Of a stretch of 64,000 bases of DNA, positions 44,674 through 55,912 are shown piece by piece. The DNA lies in assembly GCA_963422465.1 (NCBI GenBank), contig OY730172.1:434001-498000 (forward strand). The letters are read 5' to 3'. How positions within the stretch are numbered: the first letter of the stretch is position 1; each line of letters begins with the position of its first letter. Under the pieces are notes generated by a model that had not been told where the DNA came from, did no database searches, and was given only the letters and a program-made list of their open reading frames with translations. Both the position numbers and the translations under genes were made by a program. The stretch is from Lichina pygmaea. Its lineage: Eukaryota > Ascomycota > Lichinomycetes > Lichinales > Lichinaceae.

Positions 44674-46761
44674 CGAGCTCTAACCGTACCCTCTTTGGAG
44701 CCTGCTTTTGCGCTTCTTTGGTTATGATCTCTATACCCAGACGACGAGGATACTATGTGCGGTACAACCGCGCTATCGCTACTGCACTATCGGGGACTAC
44801 GAGTACTGTCCCGACGTCAACATCTGGGCGTCAAAGTTGCCATGTCAGGAGCTGTCTATGAAACGATGATTGTACGGAAGTACGTTCGGACAACTGTTGC
44901 CATACCCCCCTTCTACAGTGTCACGACACAAGTCTGCGTACACCAGTACAACCCATCAGCTGCAATCTTCTTAAGTAATGCGACAGAACCAGAGTAGCAG
45001 CGACAGCAGCAAGTTTGATGATGTATTGATCCTCCGGACTAACCCGAGGTAGATTATGTACGAAGGTGTACGCAGACTTGTGTCGTGCCACTGTATCTCG
45101 TATGCAGATTTCTTGCTCCCAAGCCCCCTCTTACTTCAATGCCCCCCTCGCTTACTGCTGGTACTTCTAATTTCGTGGCAACCCCGAGCAACAACAAGTA
45201 CTACCAAACTTTTGGAGCGTCAGCCCCCCGACTGATGTTGGTCCCACACCTACTGTACTTCCGTATCGGGGTCTCTAATCCCCCCCCCCAAAAAGCGACA
45301 TCAGGCATCGAACCTGAGATCTAAGTACACCACTATAGATCGGAGCACCTTAACTAGCTTTCAAAAAATTGGGACTGGAAATTACTTGCTGTATGGTATT
45401 GAAAAACATATAACACTCACGGGCTGTTCAGCTTGGAGAGATACCTAGCTTTATAAGTGACAGCTCTGCAAAGTGATTGCTTAATGTGGGGCATGGGAGT
45501 AATCGTCCGTTCTACTACGAGATGGGTGACGGATGTAACGTTACCGGAATACAATCAAAAGTTGGACGCAGAGCTGGATTGTCAGAATTCTCGAGACATC
45601 TGGAGTGTCTACAAGGTGGATGACGGATATAATGTTACGGTACATACGTACGTAGCGGTACTACAAGCAAAAGTTAGTTGCAGAGCCACATTGTCACAAT
45701 TCTCAAGACATCTACGTACGTAGATGCACTTCAATACTCAGTGTCACCCATGTTACCAACAGTGACTGCTTGGTGCTGAGTATGCAGACACTTGTCTCAA
45801 GTTATCTACTGTCACTTTGGAGCTGCTGGAGGGTGGAGAAACTCAGGGACCTGATCCATACTTGGCTGACAAGAGGAGTTTGACTGGTGTGCTCACACTG
45901 AGTGGGTGGCTCAATATTTTGTCTCGGTCGCTGAGTTTTCAGCTTACTAATAGTACTACCGTAGGGTGAGTCGGGGATTTGACACGGTTGCTGAAATCTC
46001 AGCTTACTAATAGCACGGACCGTACGACGGTAAGGTCGAAAAGCTTACATAATATGTTACGTTATATGCGGGCCAGCCCGAGGATAGCCGATCATCACCG
46101 CAGCCGCGTTCGGTAATCGGGCCGCTATTTAGTCCGACTCGATGTATCCTCGTACCTTCTACAGTATCGCTCGTCATCGGCACGGTGGGGCAGCGGGCCC
46201 GCAGGAGATCATGACCTTGAGTACTCCGTACCGGGCAAGAGCTTTACGGATGACACCGCTTTGCAATGTACTGTATGCCGTTCAGCAACGCTGCGATGAC
46301 TTGCTACTTACTGAGGAAGGAACGACGAGGCGGAGAGGGGTACAATCCAGTACGGTATCATACTGTACCGTACAGTCACGCCCCACAGAGCTCGGCACAA
46401 ACGGCACAACAGACCATGGCGACTTGCTTTGGCGGCTTCGTTGCCAAGACGGACAATGACCCACGGGGGGCCGTGTGGTTGTCGAGGCGTCGATGAAGAG
46501 TAGCCTTGGTACGCCTTGAGCTAGTCATACCTGTCTCTACCGATACGGTATAGAGCTGTCGACAGTTTCTGGATCGATCAGCGGAAAGTGCCTTGCCTCT
46601 TTCTTTCCATCTTCCATTCTTTCCATCGTTCGTCTTCCATCTTCAGGGCGGCTCCAAGATATCGTACCTTGGCATCTCCGCTGGCAGCAGCAAAGGGCGA
46701 TGCTTGTGCTTGGTATCTTTGACTTGTCCACCGTGAGTGCTGCCAGCCGGTGCTGTTCGCA
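44674..46761. other. Long spacer with tandem duplications and TACGTACGTA words
   Basis: No gene is supported in these 2.1 kb. They contain a diverged tandem duplication of about 95 bp (45511-45715), and a second one of period 60 bp around AGCTTACTAATAG (45923-46016). A tRNA-like T arm lies on the minus strand (45301-45317), and several TACGTACGTA/GGAAGTACG words are present (44876, 45642, 45712). Confidence 0.55.
45511..45715. repeat. Diverged tandem duplication, second unit carrying an extra TACGTACGTA segment
   Basis: Unit 1 (about 45511-45606) and unit 2 (about 45607-45715) align from TGACGGAT..GTTAC through CAAAAGTT..GCAGAGC and TTGTCA.AATTCTC.AGACATCT. Unit 2 has about 20 extra bases after GTTAC, GGTACATACGTACGTAGCG, bordered by a repeated GGTAC. 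Confidence 0.65.
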
Positions 46762-48757
46762 ATGTCGAAAGAGTCGCTCAGGCGGCCCAGGCTGCCTGTG
46801 CAGCAGTTGGTGATTCTATGTGAGTTCACAGCCCGGTATCTGCTTTGTGCCTCAAGTCCTGGAACCCCGAACAAGAGCGTTGGATGGAAGAGCTCGTCTG
46901 ACGGACGGCATGTGCGGGTATAGCGATATGCCGGTTCGCCGAACCGTTGGCCTTGACTTCGGTCTTTCCTTACCTGGTACGGTCATGCAGAGTCGGAGTG
47001 CTGTTTCGCATCTTATCTTGCGTGGGTTGATGTGTGCTAGCCCGAGATGATGGAATACCTCAAAGTCAAGACGGATGATGTGGCGTTCCACGCCGGCCTC
47101 GTCAGCGCCGTCTTCTCGCTCGGCCAGAGCCTGACCGGCCTGCTCTGGGGCCGGGCCTCGGACGCGTACGGCAGGAAGCCGGCGATCCTGCTCGGCCTGG
47201 CCTGCTTGATGGTCAGCAGCATCCTCTTCGGCTTCTCGCAGTCGGTGACGTGGGCGCTCGTGTCACGCGGCGTCGCGGGCCTGTCGAGCGGCAACGTCGG
47301 CATCATACGGACCGTCGTCGCCGAGATGGTGCCGGACAAGGAGCTGCAGCCGCTGGCCTTCTCCCTCATGCCGCTCATATGGTCGGTGGGAAGTATCTTC
47401 GGACCGGCTCTCGGAGGGGCGCTGACGATGCCGACCAAGGCGCATCCACACCAGGCCGTCGACGGTGGCTTCGTGGCTCGCTTTCCCTACGCCCTGCCGA
47501 ACCTCGTCGTCAGCGCCTTTTTCTGCGTCGGGATCCTGACCGGGTTTCTGTTCCTCAAGGTATCGTGCATGCCCGCTCGTTTCTGTTGTTCTCGCTCTTG
47601 TTCTCTTCGAGGGCGGGGTTGGCCGCTTATACCCGACCTCTCGTCAGGAGACATTGGAAACGCGGAGGCATAGCCGCGACCACGGGCTCCTGCTCGGTAA
47701 GGCGCTTGTCAGGAGATTCGGCGTCAACCCGGGTCGATGGACGTCGAGCAGCCGGCCTGACGAAGAACGGAACCTGCTGGCTGGCTATCCCGACAGGACC
47801 TTCGGCTCGTTGGACGCCGACGGAGACCTCTCTCCGGACAGAGAACATCAGCCTCTGCTGGACGATGACCACGATGGTCCCGGCAAGCCGGGGAACGCCG
47901 CACGTGACGCCCCCGCGACCAAGGTCCGTGACGTCCTCTCACCGCAGTCGACCATCAATCTCGCCGCCTACACCTTTCTTGCCCTCCACACGGTTGCCGT
48001 CAACCAGCTGCTGCCGGTCTTCCTGCATCACCCTCGTCAGCCGAAAGTCGACAACCCGGACGTGCGTCTACCGCTGCGGTTCGCCGGAGGGTTCGGCCTC
48101 CACAGCCGATCCATCGGCCTTCTCTTCACCGTCTGCGGCGTCTGCAGCATCTTCGCGCAGTTCTTGATCTTTCCGCCCTGCGCACGGCGCTACGGCGCTC
48201 TCAGGTGTTTCAAGGTCACGGCGATCGTCTGTCCGCTCGTCTACGTCGTCGCGCCCTTCACAGCCCTGGTCGAGGACGACCGTGCGCGGCAGGCCCTCAT
48301 CTTCGTGCTCATGCTCGTCCGCTCCGTCGCCATCATCTTCGCTTTTCCCTCTTCGACCATCCTCTTGACCAACTCCGCCTCGAGCATCGGGGTCCTCGGA
48401 ACGCTCAACGGGGTCGCGACCAGCGTCTCGGCACTCGGCCGCGCCATCGGTCCCGCCGTCGCCGGTGCCACCTTCACCGTCGGCGTCCGCCTCGGTTACG
48501 TCATCCTACCGTGGTGGACAATCGCCGCCCTTGCGTCCGTCGGCGCGATTCCGATATGGTATCTGGTAGAGGGGGATGGGCCGGCCGACCATCATCATCA
48601 TCATCATCATCATCATCATGGTCCGCAGTACCGGACGGACACCAACATGAATGCCAACGGCGACGAGCATGAACCGCCTGGTGCCGGAGACGGGCACCCC
48701 CAACTGGAGAGTTACGTCGTGGACCGCGACCAAGGTCCAAGAGCGGTACGGTCATGA
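46762..48757 (+). CDS. MFS transporter with C-terminal His10 tract
   Basis: Predicted exons are 46762-46819, 46924-46976, 47041-47559 and 47648-48757, giving 579 residues. The joined start reads LPVQQLVILSICRFAEPLAL followed by TSVFPYLPEM, characteristic of a fungal DHA1-like subfamily (ZIFL1/YCR023C type). MFS motif A, GRASDAYGRKP, is at residues 74-84 between the second and third membrane helices. About 12 hydrophobic helices are present, with a hydrophilic loop in the middle (residues about 210-310). The C-terminal cytoplasmic tail contains ten consecutive His codons (48589-48618), all CAT, followed by further His, Asp and Glu. Plausible substrates are drugs, organic acids or metal chelates. 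The His tract might bind metal but could also be a microsatellite expansion. Confidence 0.85.
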
Positions 48758-51700
48758 TGGGACTTGCAGAGTACGGAGTACGTATTTCAATTAGGGGGTC
48801 AGAAAGACTGTGCGTTCGTGCAAGGCCGCTAGCGCAGCGCTACCGAGCTTTCGCTTCTGTACGAGGGTACGTATGTACTCCGTACTCATCGGTCGAATCC
48901 ATGTCGACGTCGACGTCGACTTCAGCCGCGGCGTCTTTCAGCCCAAGCGATGGCCCGGCAATCAACGGAGACCGGCCCTGGTCGGCCCCCCGTCCTGTCC
49001 CCCCGTTCCCCCTGGGTGGTGCAACACTGAGTCAGGGGTCAGTGCTACCACATGCTTAGCCTAGTCGACGTCGTTCCGTTCTTCACAAAACCATTCTTCG
49101 ACAACGATTCTGCTCGTCCCTTGGAAACTCACGAGCCGCTATCGTACGACATGGGATAGCGTCGACACGTGGAGTCTCCTCGTCCCTCGCTCGATTCGCT
49201 GGACCTGCAAATGAACCTCGTCGTTCGATTCTCTTTCGTTCGTGTCTCCAGCACCTATCAGCTGGTCTCTCGTGGCACAGCTCAACCCTAGCGAGGAACG
49301 GGGCGCTGACGTCTTCTATCGAAGAGGGCTTGTCCAGTACGAAGAAGTGCAGCGGCTCTTCCCCGTCCGCCTTCCTCCTTCCTCCCCCTCCTCCTCCCCC
49401 TTAACTGGAACGGGCGCGCTATTTTCCAACCACACCGACGAGCACAGCCCAGGCTTCGGGTAACTACGACTGGCCCCAGAGAGAGCGCGATTTACCAGTA
49501 TCGCGGTGCAGGCGTCCGCATGACCTGGGCTAAGATATCCAGGATGCGCATCACAGCAGCACACAATCCATTAGCATCAACTGAACGCCAAGTTTACTCC
49601 CTCCCTCCCTCTCGTTGCCTGCCGCGCCTCCTCCTGTATCCTCGTACTGCGCCTTCCTCCTTCGACTTGGTGGCTTGACGAATACGTGGAACGAACAACA
49701 TAGCGCCGTATATACGTATGTACTCGTACGTAAGTTGGAGGTGAAATGCTCCTCTTACTTCCGTAAGCATGTACGTACGTATGTACATTGGTATCGTATT
49801 ATTCGTACCGGCTCTACTGACGTACCTTGGCACGCTTAGTCTAATTCTACTTCTACACAAGCACCCGGCGCACGAAGGTACGATCCGTACAAGCACAGAG
49901 CGCAAATGCACGGTGATGCGTTACGAGGTACTGTATGTAAGATACGTACTGTAATGAAGAGCGAAGCACCAGGAAGCACTTGAAACTGCCGCGCTGTATT
50001 CGAACATTCGAAGCGCCACCGCAGCTGCGCCTGTCGTACCCTCGTGCTTACGAGGTACGTACGTAAAACTTCCAAGACGGGGCTCGGAAGAACGACGACG
50101 GCGGGAATAGTTATGTTTTAGCGGCGATGGGCTGTCTCGGGTGTTTGCAGTACAACTATACGGTACCGACTCGGGGCCGGTTTCCCTGGCGGTATTTGGG
50201 TACAGAGAGGGGGGGGGGGGGGGGGGGGGAAGAAGTGGGAGAAGTACAGCCCTATCGTGGGGAGTACTGTACCGTACTCGTAATACGTACGTACAGAGTA
50301 TGGAAGTACATGAACGTCATACGCACGCTCGTGTATGGGTTGAGTGCGGTGGATTTAGGCCTGCCACTACTCACACATACAGTACGTAAGTACCCCGCAG
50401 GCTGTAGGATACGCTGGGGACCGGGCGTGCAGTATATTTAAAAGGGAGAGTCTCCTGCCTACGTGGTCAGGATACCACAAACACCTACTGGAACGTAACT
50501 ACAGTATGAACAATGCCGCCGCAGAGATAAGAAGCCTGTAACCTAGGCTAGCAACACCTAAAGTACGTAACGTACGAGGTACGTATGTACTTCCACGTAC
50601 AATCAAGAAAGCCGTAACGAGTAGGATTTCTGACGTTCCGGCCCAACGGGGAAAAAGACGACGGCAGATCCTCTCGAGACGGAAATAAAAACCGGGTTCG
50701 AAAATACTGTATAAATTTTTTCCTTTCTCGTGTACAGTAGCCCGTCGTGGCTGCCGTGCCTGGATGGTTAGGCTAGCCTTACATTTGTCATGTTTCACGA
50801 TTTTCTTATTGGGCAGGTCGTCGAAGGATTGAAAAAGCAACGGTCGATCATCATCTTTTTCTGCTGGTCGACCTGGAATTTGGGGGGGAAAAGGGGGGAG
50901 GTTCATCTGTCCGTGGTGAGACAAATCTCGATCGGCTCGCTAGCTCCACCGGGTGCAGCCGCCACTGTACTACGTATGTACGGGAGTACGTACGGAAGTA
51001 CTGTACGTACAGTACAGGCATTTAGCGGTGCGCACCCCCCTGGCGACCCACTAATGTCGAACCTGGGCGCTATTACCAAGTAGCGATGGTGGGCTCAGGG
51101 GACAGCCCCAGATAGGGCTACGGTGGTATATCCAGCTTGCTCGCACGCTATCCCTACTGGTACGTACGTATGTAAAGTACGGAGTAGTAGTTTAGCACGC
51201 AAGTGTCTCCCATACACAATTCAACAGCCGCGACCTCGTCAATCCTTGACTTGTTTCCTGCAAGGAGAAGGAGGAAGGGAAAATCCGTCCTTGCGCGGCA
51301 CCCCCTCGGCTAGTCGACCTTGCATCGCAAGTGTACGATGACTGCACGGACCGGGTTTGCCTATTCGCACCCCTCGCTTTCCTCTTGCTGAACTTACACA
51401 GTCCGTCGGTTTCGAGGCAGGACGAAGCAGAGAGAGGGAGAGGGAGAAAGAGAGGGAGAAGATAGAGAAGAGAGAGAGAGAGCTTGCGTGGGTGTCCCAT
51501 AGGGGAGAGAAGAAGAAAAAAGCCGCTTTTCCGCAAAAGATCCTTACAGTACGTACGTACCTACCTTCGTAAGTATGTGCATGCTTTATCAAGATATCAG
51601 GAAGGTTGCAGGCAGGTGACGGTAAGGCGATAGAAAGCGCTTCTGAAAAGACACGGCCAAGTCCACAACCGGGCCTCGGTCCGTAGCTGAAGAAGTCACT

Positions 51701-52240
51701 GATGCCACTCGGCCTTCAAGGTCGGTGCGCCGTTGTCGTCTCGACGAACACACCTCAATCGCGGCCTGGACCTTAACCTAACTTGTAGAAGTCGCAAGGG
51801 CGGCATCGACGTTGACCGAGGTCTGCATTGCGCGCAAACCCGTCACCACGCGGGAACGTCCCAGTCGCCGTATCCAGCGAGCGCAACGGTCCTTCTCTGG
51901 GGCTACGACTTGGAGACGACGACCTAGGATCCTCGCGGCCGTGGCTAAGCCCGAGGGGACATCGTGTCCGGCAGCAAGACGACATCGACGAGCCATCCCG
52001 TCTCCGTCGACCCCCGTTGCCGGTGTCAAGGATCGACGAAGGGTCCTCTCGAGGGCTGAAGACGTCGTACGGTCACGCTCGAGCCTGGTTGGTCTGGATT
52101 GGCAGCGCCTCCTGCGCCCGGTGGTCTGCTTCTCCGGTCGAGGTCCCATCCGACTCAACTTCGATCGTCTTGGCCGTCGGCCATCTTAGCCGGGGGCGGG
52201 CCAGCCTGCAGGGATCTATCGTGCTGGAAGAAGAGGGACC
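48758..52240. other. 3.5-kb spacer rich in palindromic TACGTACGTA words
   Basis: No supported gene. Dense TACGTACGTA/GGAAGTAC words occur at about 49713-49795, 50050-50065, 50280-50315, 50560-50600, 50970-51020, 51160-51185 and 51548-51575. A G21 run lies at 50209-50229, and a GA-rich tract at 51425-51482. The last kilobase is GC-rich and probably holds the SPA2 promoter and 5' leader. Small ORFs at 51778-52189 occur on both strands and look like GC-rich artefacts. Confidence 0.5.
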
Positions 52241-55200
52241 ATGAACGGCAGAGTCGACACGTACACGCCGGTGTCGGCAGAGGGGAGCGAGTGGTCGGGC
52301 ATCTCGAGGTATCACTCGGCTCAATCGTCCGAGGCGGCCTACTCGCCCAACAATCACAATCACAATCACGCCCACAACCACAACCACAACCACAACCATG
52401 TCCACAGCCACAGTCAACGCAACGGCGCGCTGGCGACTCCGCCGGTGTCCAGCGGGTCCAACAGCTACCACGACGACGGCCTACCGAATGGCGCACCGGG
52501 CCGCAGACCACCCCGTGACGGATCGGGGAACCCGTCGCCGCCCAGCTCGATTGCGAGGTCCAGCGACGGCACCGGCCCAGGCACCGTCACCGAGGAGAGT
52601 CTCGCCGAGCACTACGTCTCGCTGAGGCGCTTCCTGGCGCCGTCCTTGCGCGACGAGCGGACCAACCCGAGGTCGAACCGGGCCAAGGACAAGCTGCTAC
52701 GGCTCTCGGCCGTGCAGTTCCACGAGCTGAGCACCGACGTCTACGACGAGCTGCTCCGCAGGCAGAGCGCCTCGGGCGCTCGTCGGAGCGGGCCCGGCGG
52801 CACCGTGCAGGAAGGGGCGCCGCCCTTCCTGCTGCCCGAGGAGAACTTCCACCCGAGACGCAACCAGGCGCGGCAGAAGCTGTCGACCTTGCCGACGTCC
52901 CGCTTCAAGGACCTGTCGACCGACGTCTTCTACGAGCTCGAGCGTCGCTTCCCGCGCTTCGCCGGCGTCGAGATCGAGCGCACCGCGAGCTCCGCCTCGA
53001 GCATGCGCGGTCCCTCGCGCCGGGCGTCGCAGTCCGCGCCCGGCCTCGTCAACGGCCAGGTTCGAGGACCGCCACCGCCGGCCATGTCGGGCGGCGCGAC
53101 GCCGCGGGGTCCGAACCTCAGCGCCGCCGACGCCTACCCCCGCACCGATCCCCCCAACGGGGGGCCCGGCCCGCCGGGCCCGTCCAACGGCTACGAACGA
53201 CCGGTGCTCAAGACGTTCCAGAGCAACACCATCGTGCCGAACAAGAGCACCATCGTCGAGGACGACGACGAGACCGTAGGCCCGGACGATCCTTCCGAGG
53301 ATGCTGCCCTCGGGAAGAGACGCAGCAAGCGCGTCGTCGAAGGGACGCTGGTGCGTGTCCGCTTCTCGAACTTGCCCGTCTCTTCTCTTCTCTTCTCTCC
53401 TCTTCTCGCTGACCGAACTGCCAGGGTGCGAGGCGATCCAGGATGGAGAGTCAATCCGAGATACGGCAGCTTCAGGACAAGATTGACGAGCTCGAGAGCC
53501 GCCTTCGGAACAAGGACGAGGAGTACTCACGACTCCAGGCATCGTCCACGGCGCTGGAGAGGGTGAGTTCGGTTCTTCCGTGCCTCTCGTGGACGGCCCC
53601 GCGGTCGTGCTAAAGCGTTGCTCTTCTTCCAGGTTGCGGACTCGGAGCGTAAAGAGTGGTCCGAGCTGCAATCGAACCTGGACAGCAAGCTCTCCGAGGC
53701 CAGATCGTTGAACGAGTCCCTGCGCGCCGAGCTAGAACGGGCGCGCGAGGTGAACGAGAACCTCGAAGACGACCTGCACCTCGCACAGTCCCACCCCAGG
53801 AGCCTCGGCAACGACGAAGGCGTCAACTGGAAGGTGCGCTACGATGATCTCGAACGGCGGCATCAGGAGCTTCAGCTCGATCTGCAAGAACAGCAAGAGG
53901 TAAGCCCATGTCGTCTCCTACGTCGCCCTTCCCGGGGCAGAACGGGTCTTGAGCGGCAGGCACGTCGACTCGGTCACGGTCAATCCGGTCGACGGACCCA
54001 GCTCCCTTGCGTTGCTCTCGGTCAAGCAGGCCTCGTGGTCGGGATCGCATTCGCTGATGTTGGCCTCCAGGTGACCGAAGAGGTGCGACGCGAGGCGTCG
54101 AACTCGCTCCTCGAGATGAAGGCGCTCTCGGACCGCTGCGGGCAGTCCTGGGAGAAGGAAGAGGCCTTGGTCGGCCGCGTCGCGCGTCTCGAGCAGGAGG
54201 TCAAGGACTGGAAGCACCACTACGCTCGGGCACGAACGCAGATTCGGAATCTCCGGGCCTCCTCCTTTGGATCCTCCATCCGACCGACCGACATCTCGGC
54301 GCACGTCAAGGACGGCCGCTTCGTGAGCGCCGACGGTCGGATCCGAGACGTGCACGTGACCAAGTTTCAGATCGCCATCGACGAGCTAGTTCGGGCGTTG
54401 CGGGTCGAAGAACCCTCGGTCGTGCTCGACCACATGAAGGCCGTCATCGCATGCACGCGTGTGTTGACGCAAGGCGTCGAAGAGGCGGTGCCGCCGCCGC
54501 CGCCGCCGCCGTCCACCAGCGGCAGCGGCAGCAGCGGGCGCGAAGAGACGTCCACCAAAATCAGCCAGGCCAAGTCCAAGGTGTCGGGCCAGGCCAACAA
54601 CCTCATCACGACATGCAAGGCCTTTGCCTCGTCCGAGGGCATCGCGCCGATGTCGTTGATCGACGCAGCGGCGTCGAACCTGACGACCGCCGTCGTCGAG
54701 CTCATCCAGCTCGTCAAGATCCGACCGACTCCTCCGGGCGAGCTGCTCGACGACGTCGACGAGGACAGCTTGATGCAGGACACCATGTCGAGGCTGTCGG
54801 TGGGACACGGGACGGCCAGCCGCGATTCGGTGTACAGCTCCGAGACGGTGCCGACCGGTCAGCACCCGTCGTCGTCGTCGTCGTCGCGGCGCATGTCGTC
54901 GCACTACCGGCTCAAGGAGAACGAGGCGCCAGCGCCGTCGAGCTTCAGCCACGGCGGCCACAACGGGGAGCGGGCCATGTCGTACGGGTACGGAAGGAGC
55001 GAGCAAGAGGTGGCCTTGGACGAGCTCAAGGTGGGGATGCATCCCGACCGAGCCAGATGACTTTTTCGTTTCTCCCGTCCTCGTCGACCGCTGACGTCGG
55101 TCTCGGGCCGCATCGCGACAGATGTACCTCGAAGACCAACACGAGGATCTCGTGCAGGCGGTGCAGGCGCTCGTGAGCGGCGTGCGCACCGAGGCCGGCC

Positions 55201-55912
55201 TGCCGATCGTGCGCGACTACATGGGCGACATTGGCGGCATCATCGACAACGTCGTGTCGCTGACGACGACGGCCTTTGTCGAGACGCGGAGCGCCTCGCT
55301 GCGGGCCGCCCTGCGCGAGCGCGGCCAGCCCGTGCTCGACAAGCTCTCCGACTGCCGCACCCAGCTCGTGTCGGCCAACGCCGAGGCCGAACGCATCAAC
55401 GACGCCGCCTCGTTCAAGGCCTACATCAACAGACTACCGCCGCTGGCCTTTGAGGTTGCGAGAGAGACGAAGGTGGGTTTTGCCTCGAGACGTTCTCCCT
55501 CATCTGCCTCGCTTTGGTTTTTTTTTTTTCCTTCTCCTTTTCTGTCTCTCTCGTCTCTTCTGCCTTCTTTGCTCTCTCTCTCTCTCTCTCTCCCCCTCCT
55601 CTCTGTCTCCCAGTCTCCTCAAGAAGGGGAAGAAAGGGTCTGCACGAGAGATGGTGGTAGTGTTGCTGGAGTCACAACTGCATCCAACACAACCATCACC
55701 CCATGGAGTTCCTCTGATCCGTATGTGCGCGTATCACTGGGTTGTTCGTTGCCCATCGTTGCCGCCGTTGTTCGTCATCGTCATCGTCGTCATTGTTGTC
55801 ACTGTCATCAGCTAACCCAGACATTCTTCTCTGTCGACCGCAGGAACTCATCCAGCGTGTCGAAAAGGTCGATCTAGGCAGAAGTGACGCCGAGCGCGAA
55901 CGATTCCGATGA
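52241..55912 (+). CDS. SPA2: Polarisome scaffold protein SPA2
   Basis: Predicted exons are 52241-53350, 53425-53562, 53633-53899, 54071-55030, 55122-55472 and 55844-55912; all joins keep frame, giving 964 residues, the usual size in filamentous ascomycetes. The start ATG has a good context (GGACCATG). An Asn/His alternating run lies at residues 37-58. Two GIT/SHD repeats follow: NRAKDKLLRLSAVQFHELST (about 145-174) and NQARQKLSTLPTSRFKDLST (about 208-237). A long coiled coil spans roughly residues 375-545 (IRQLQDKIDELESRLRNKD onward). A conserved C-terminal domain starts DGRFVSADGRIRDVHVTKFQ. SPA2 organises formins and MAP kinases at hyphal tips. The 371-bp last intron is long and CT-rich; splicing there is the least certain part. 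Confidence 0.9.

Noticed and set aside
45290-45352. tRNA gene on the minus strand
   Set aside because: A perfect T arm (45301-45317) and a short A-box-like word exist, but too few bases lie between them and no 5' acceptor strand matches; at most a tRNA-derived relic.
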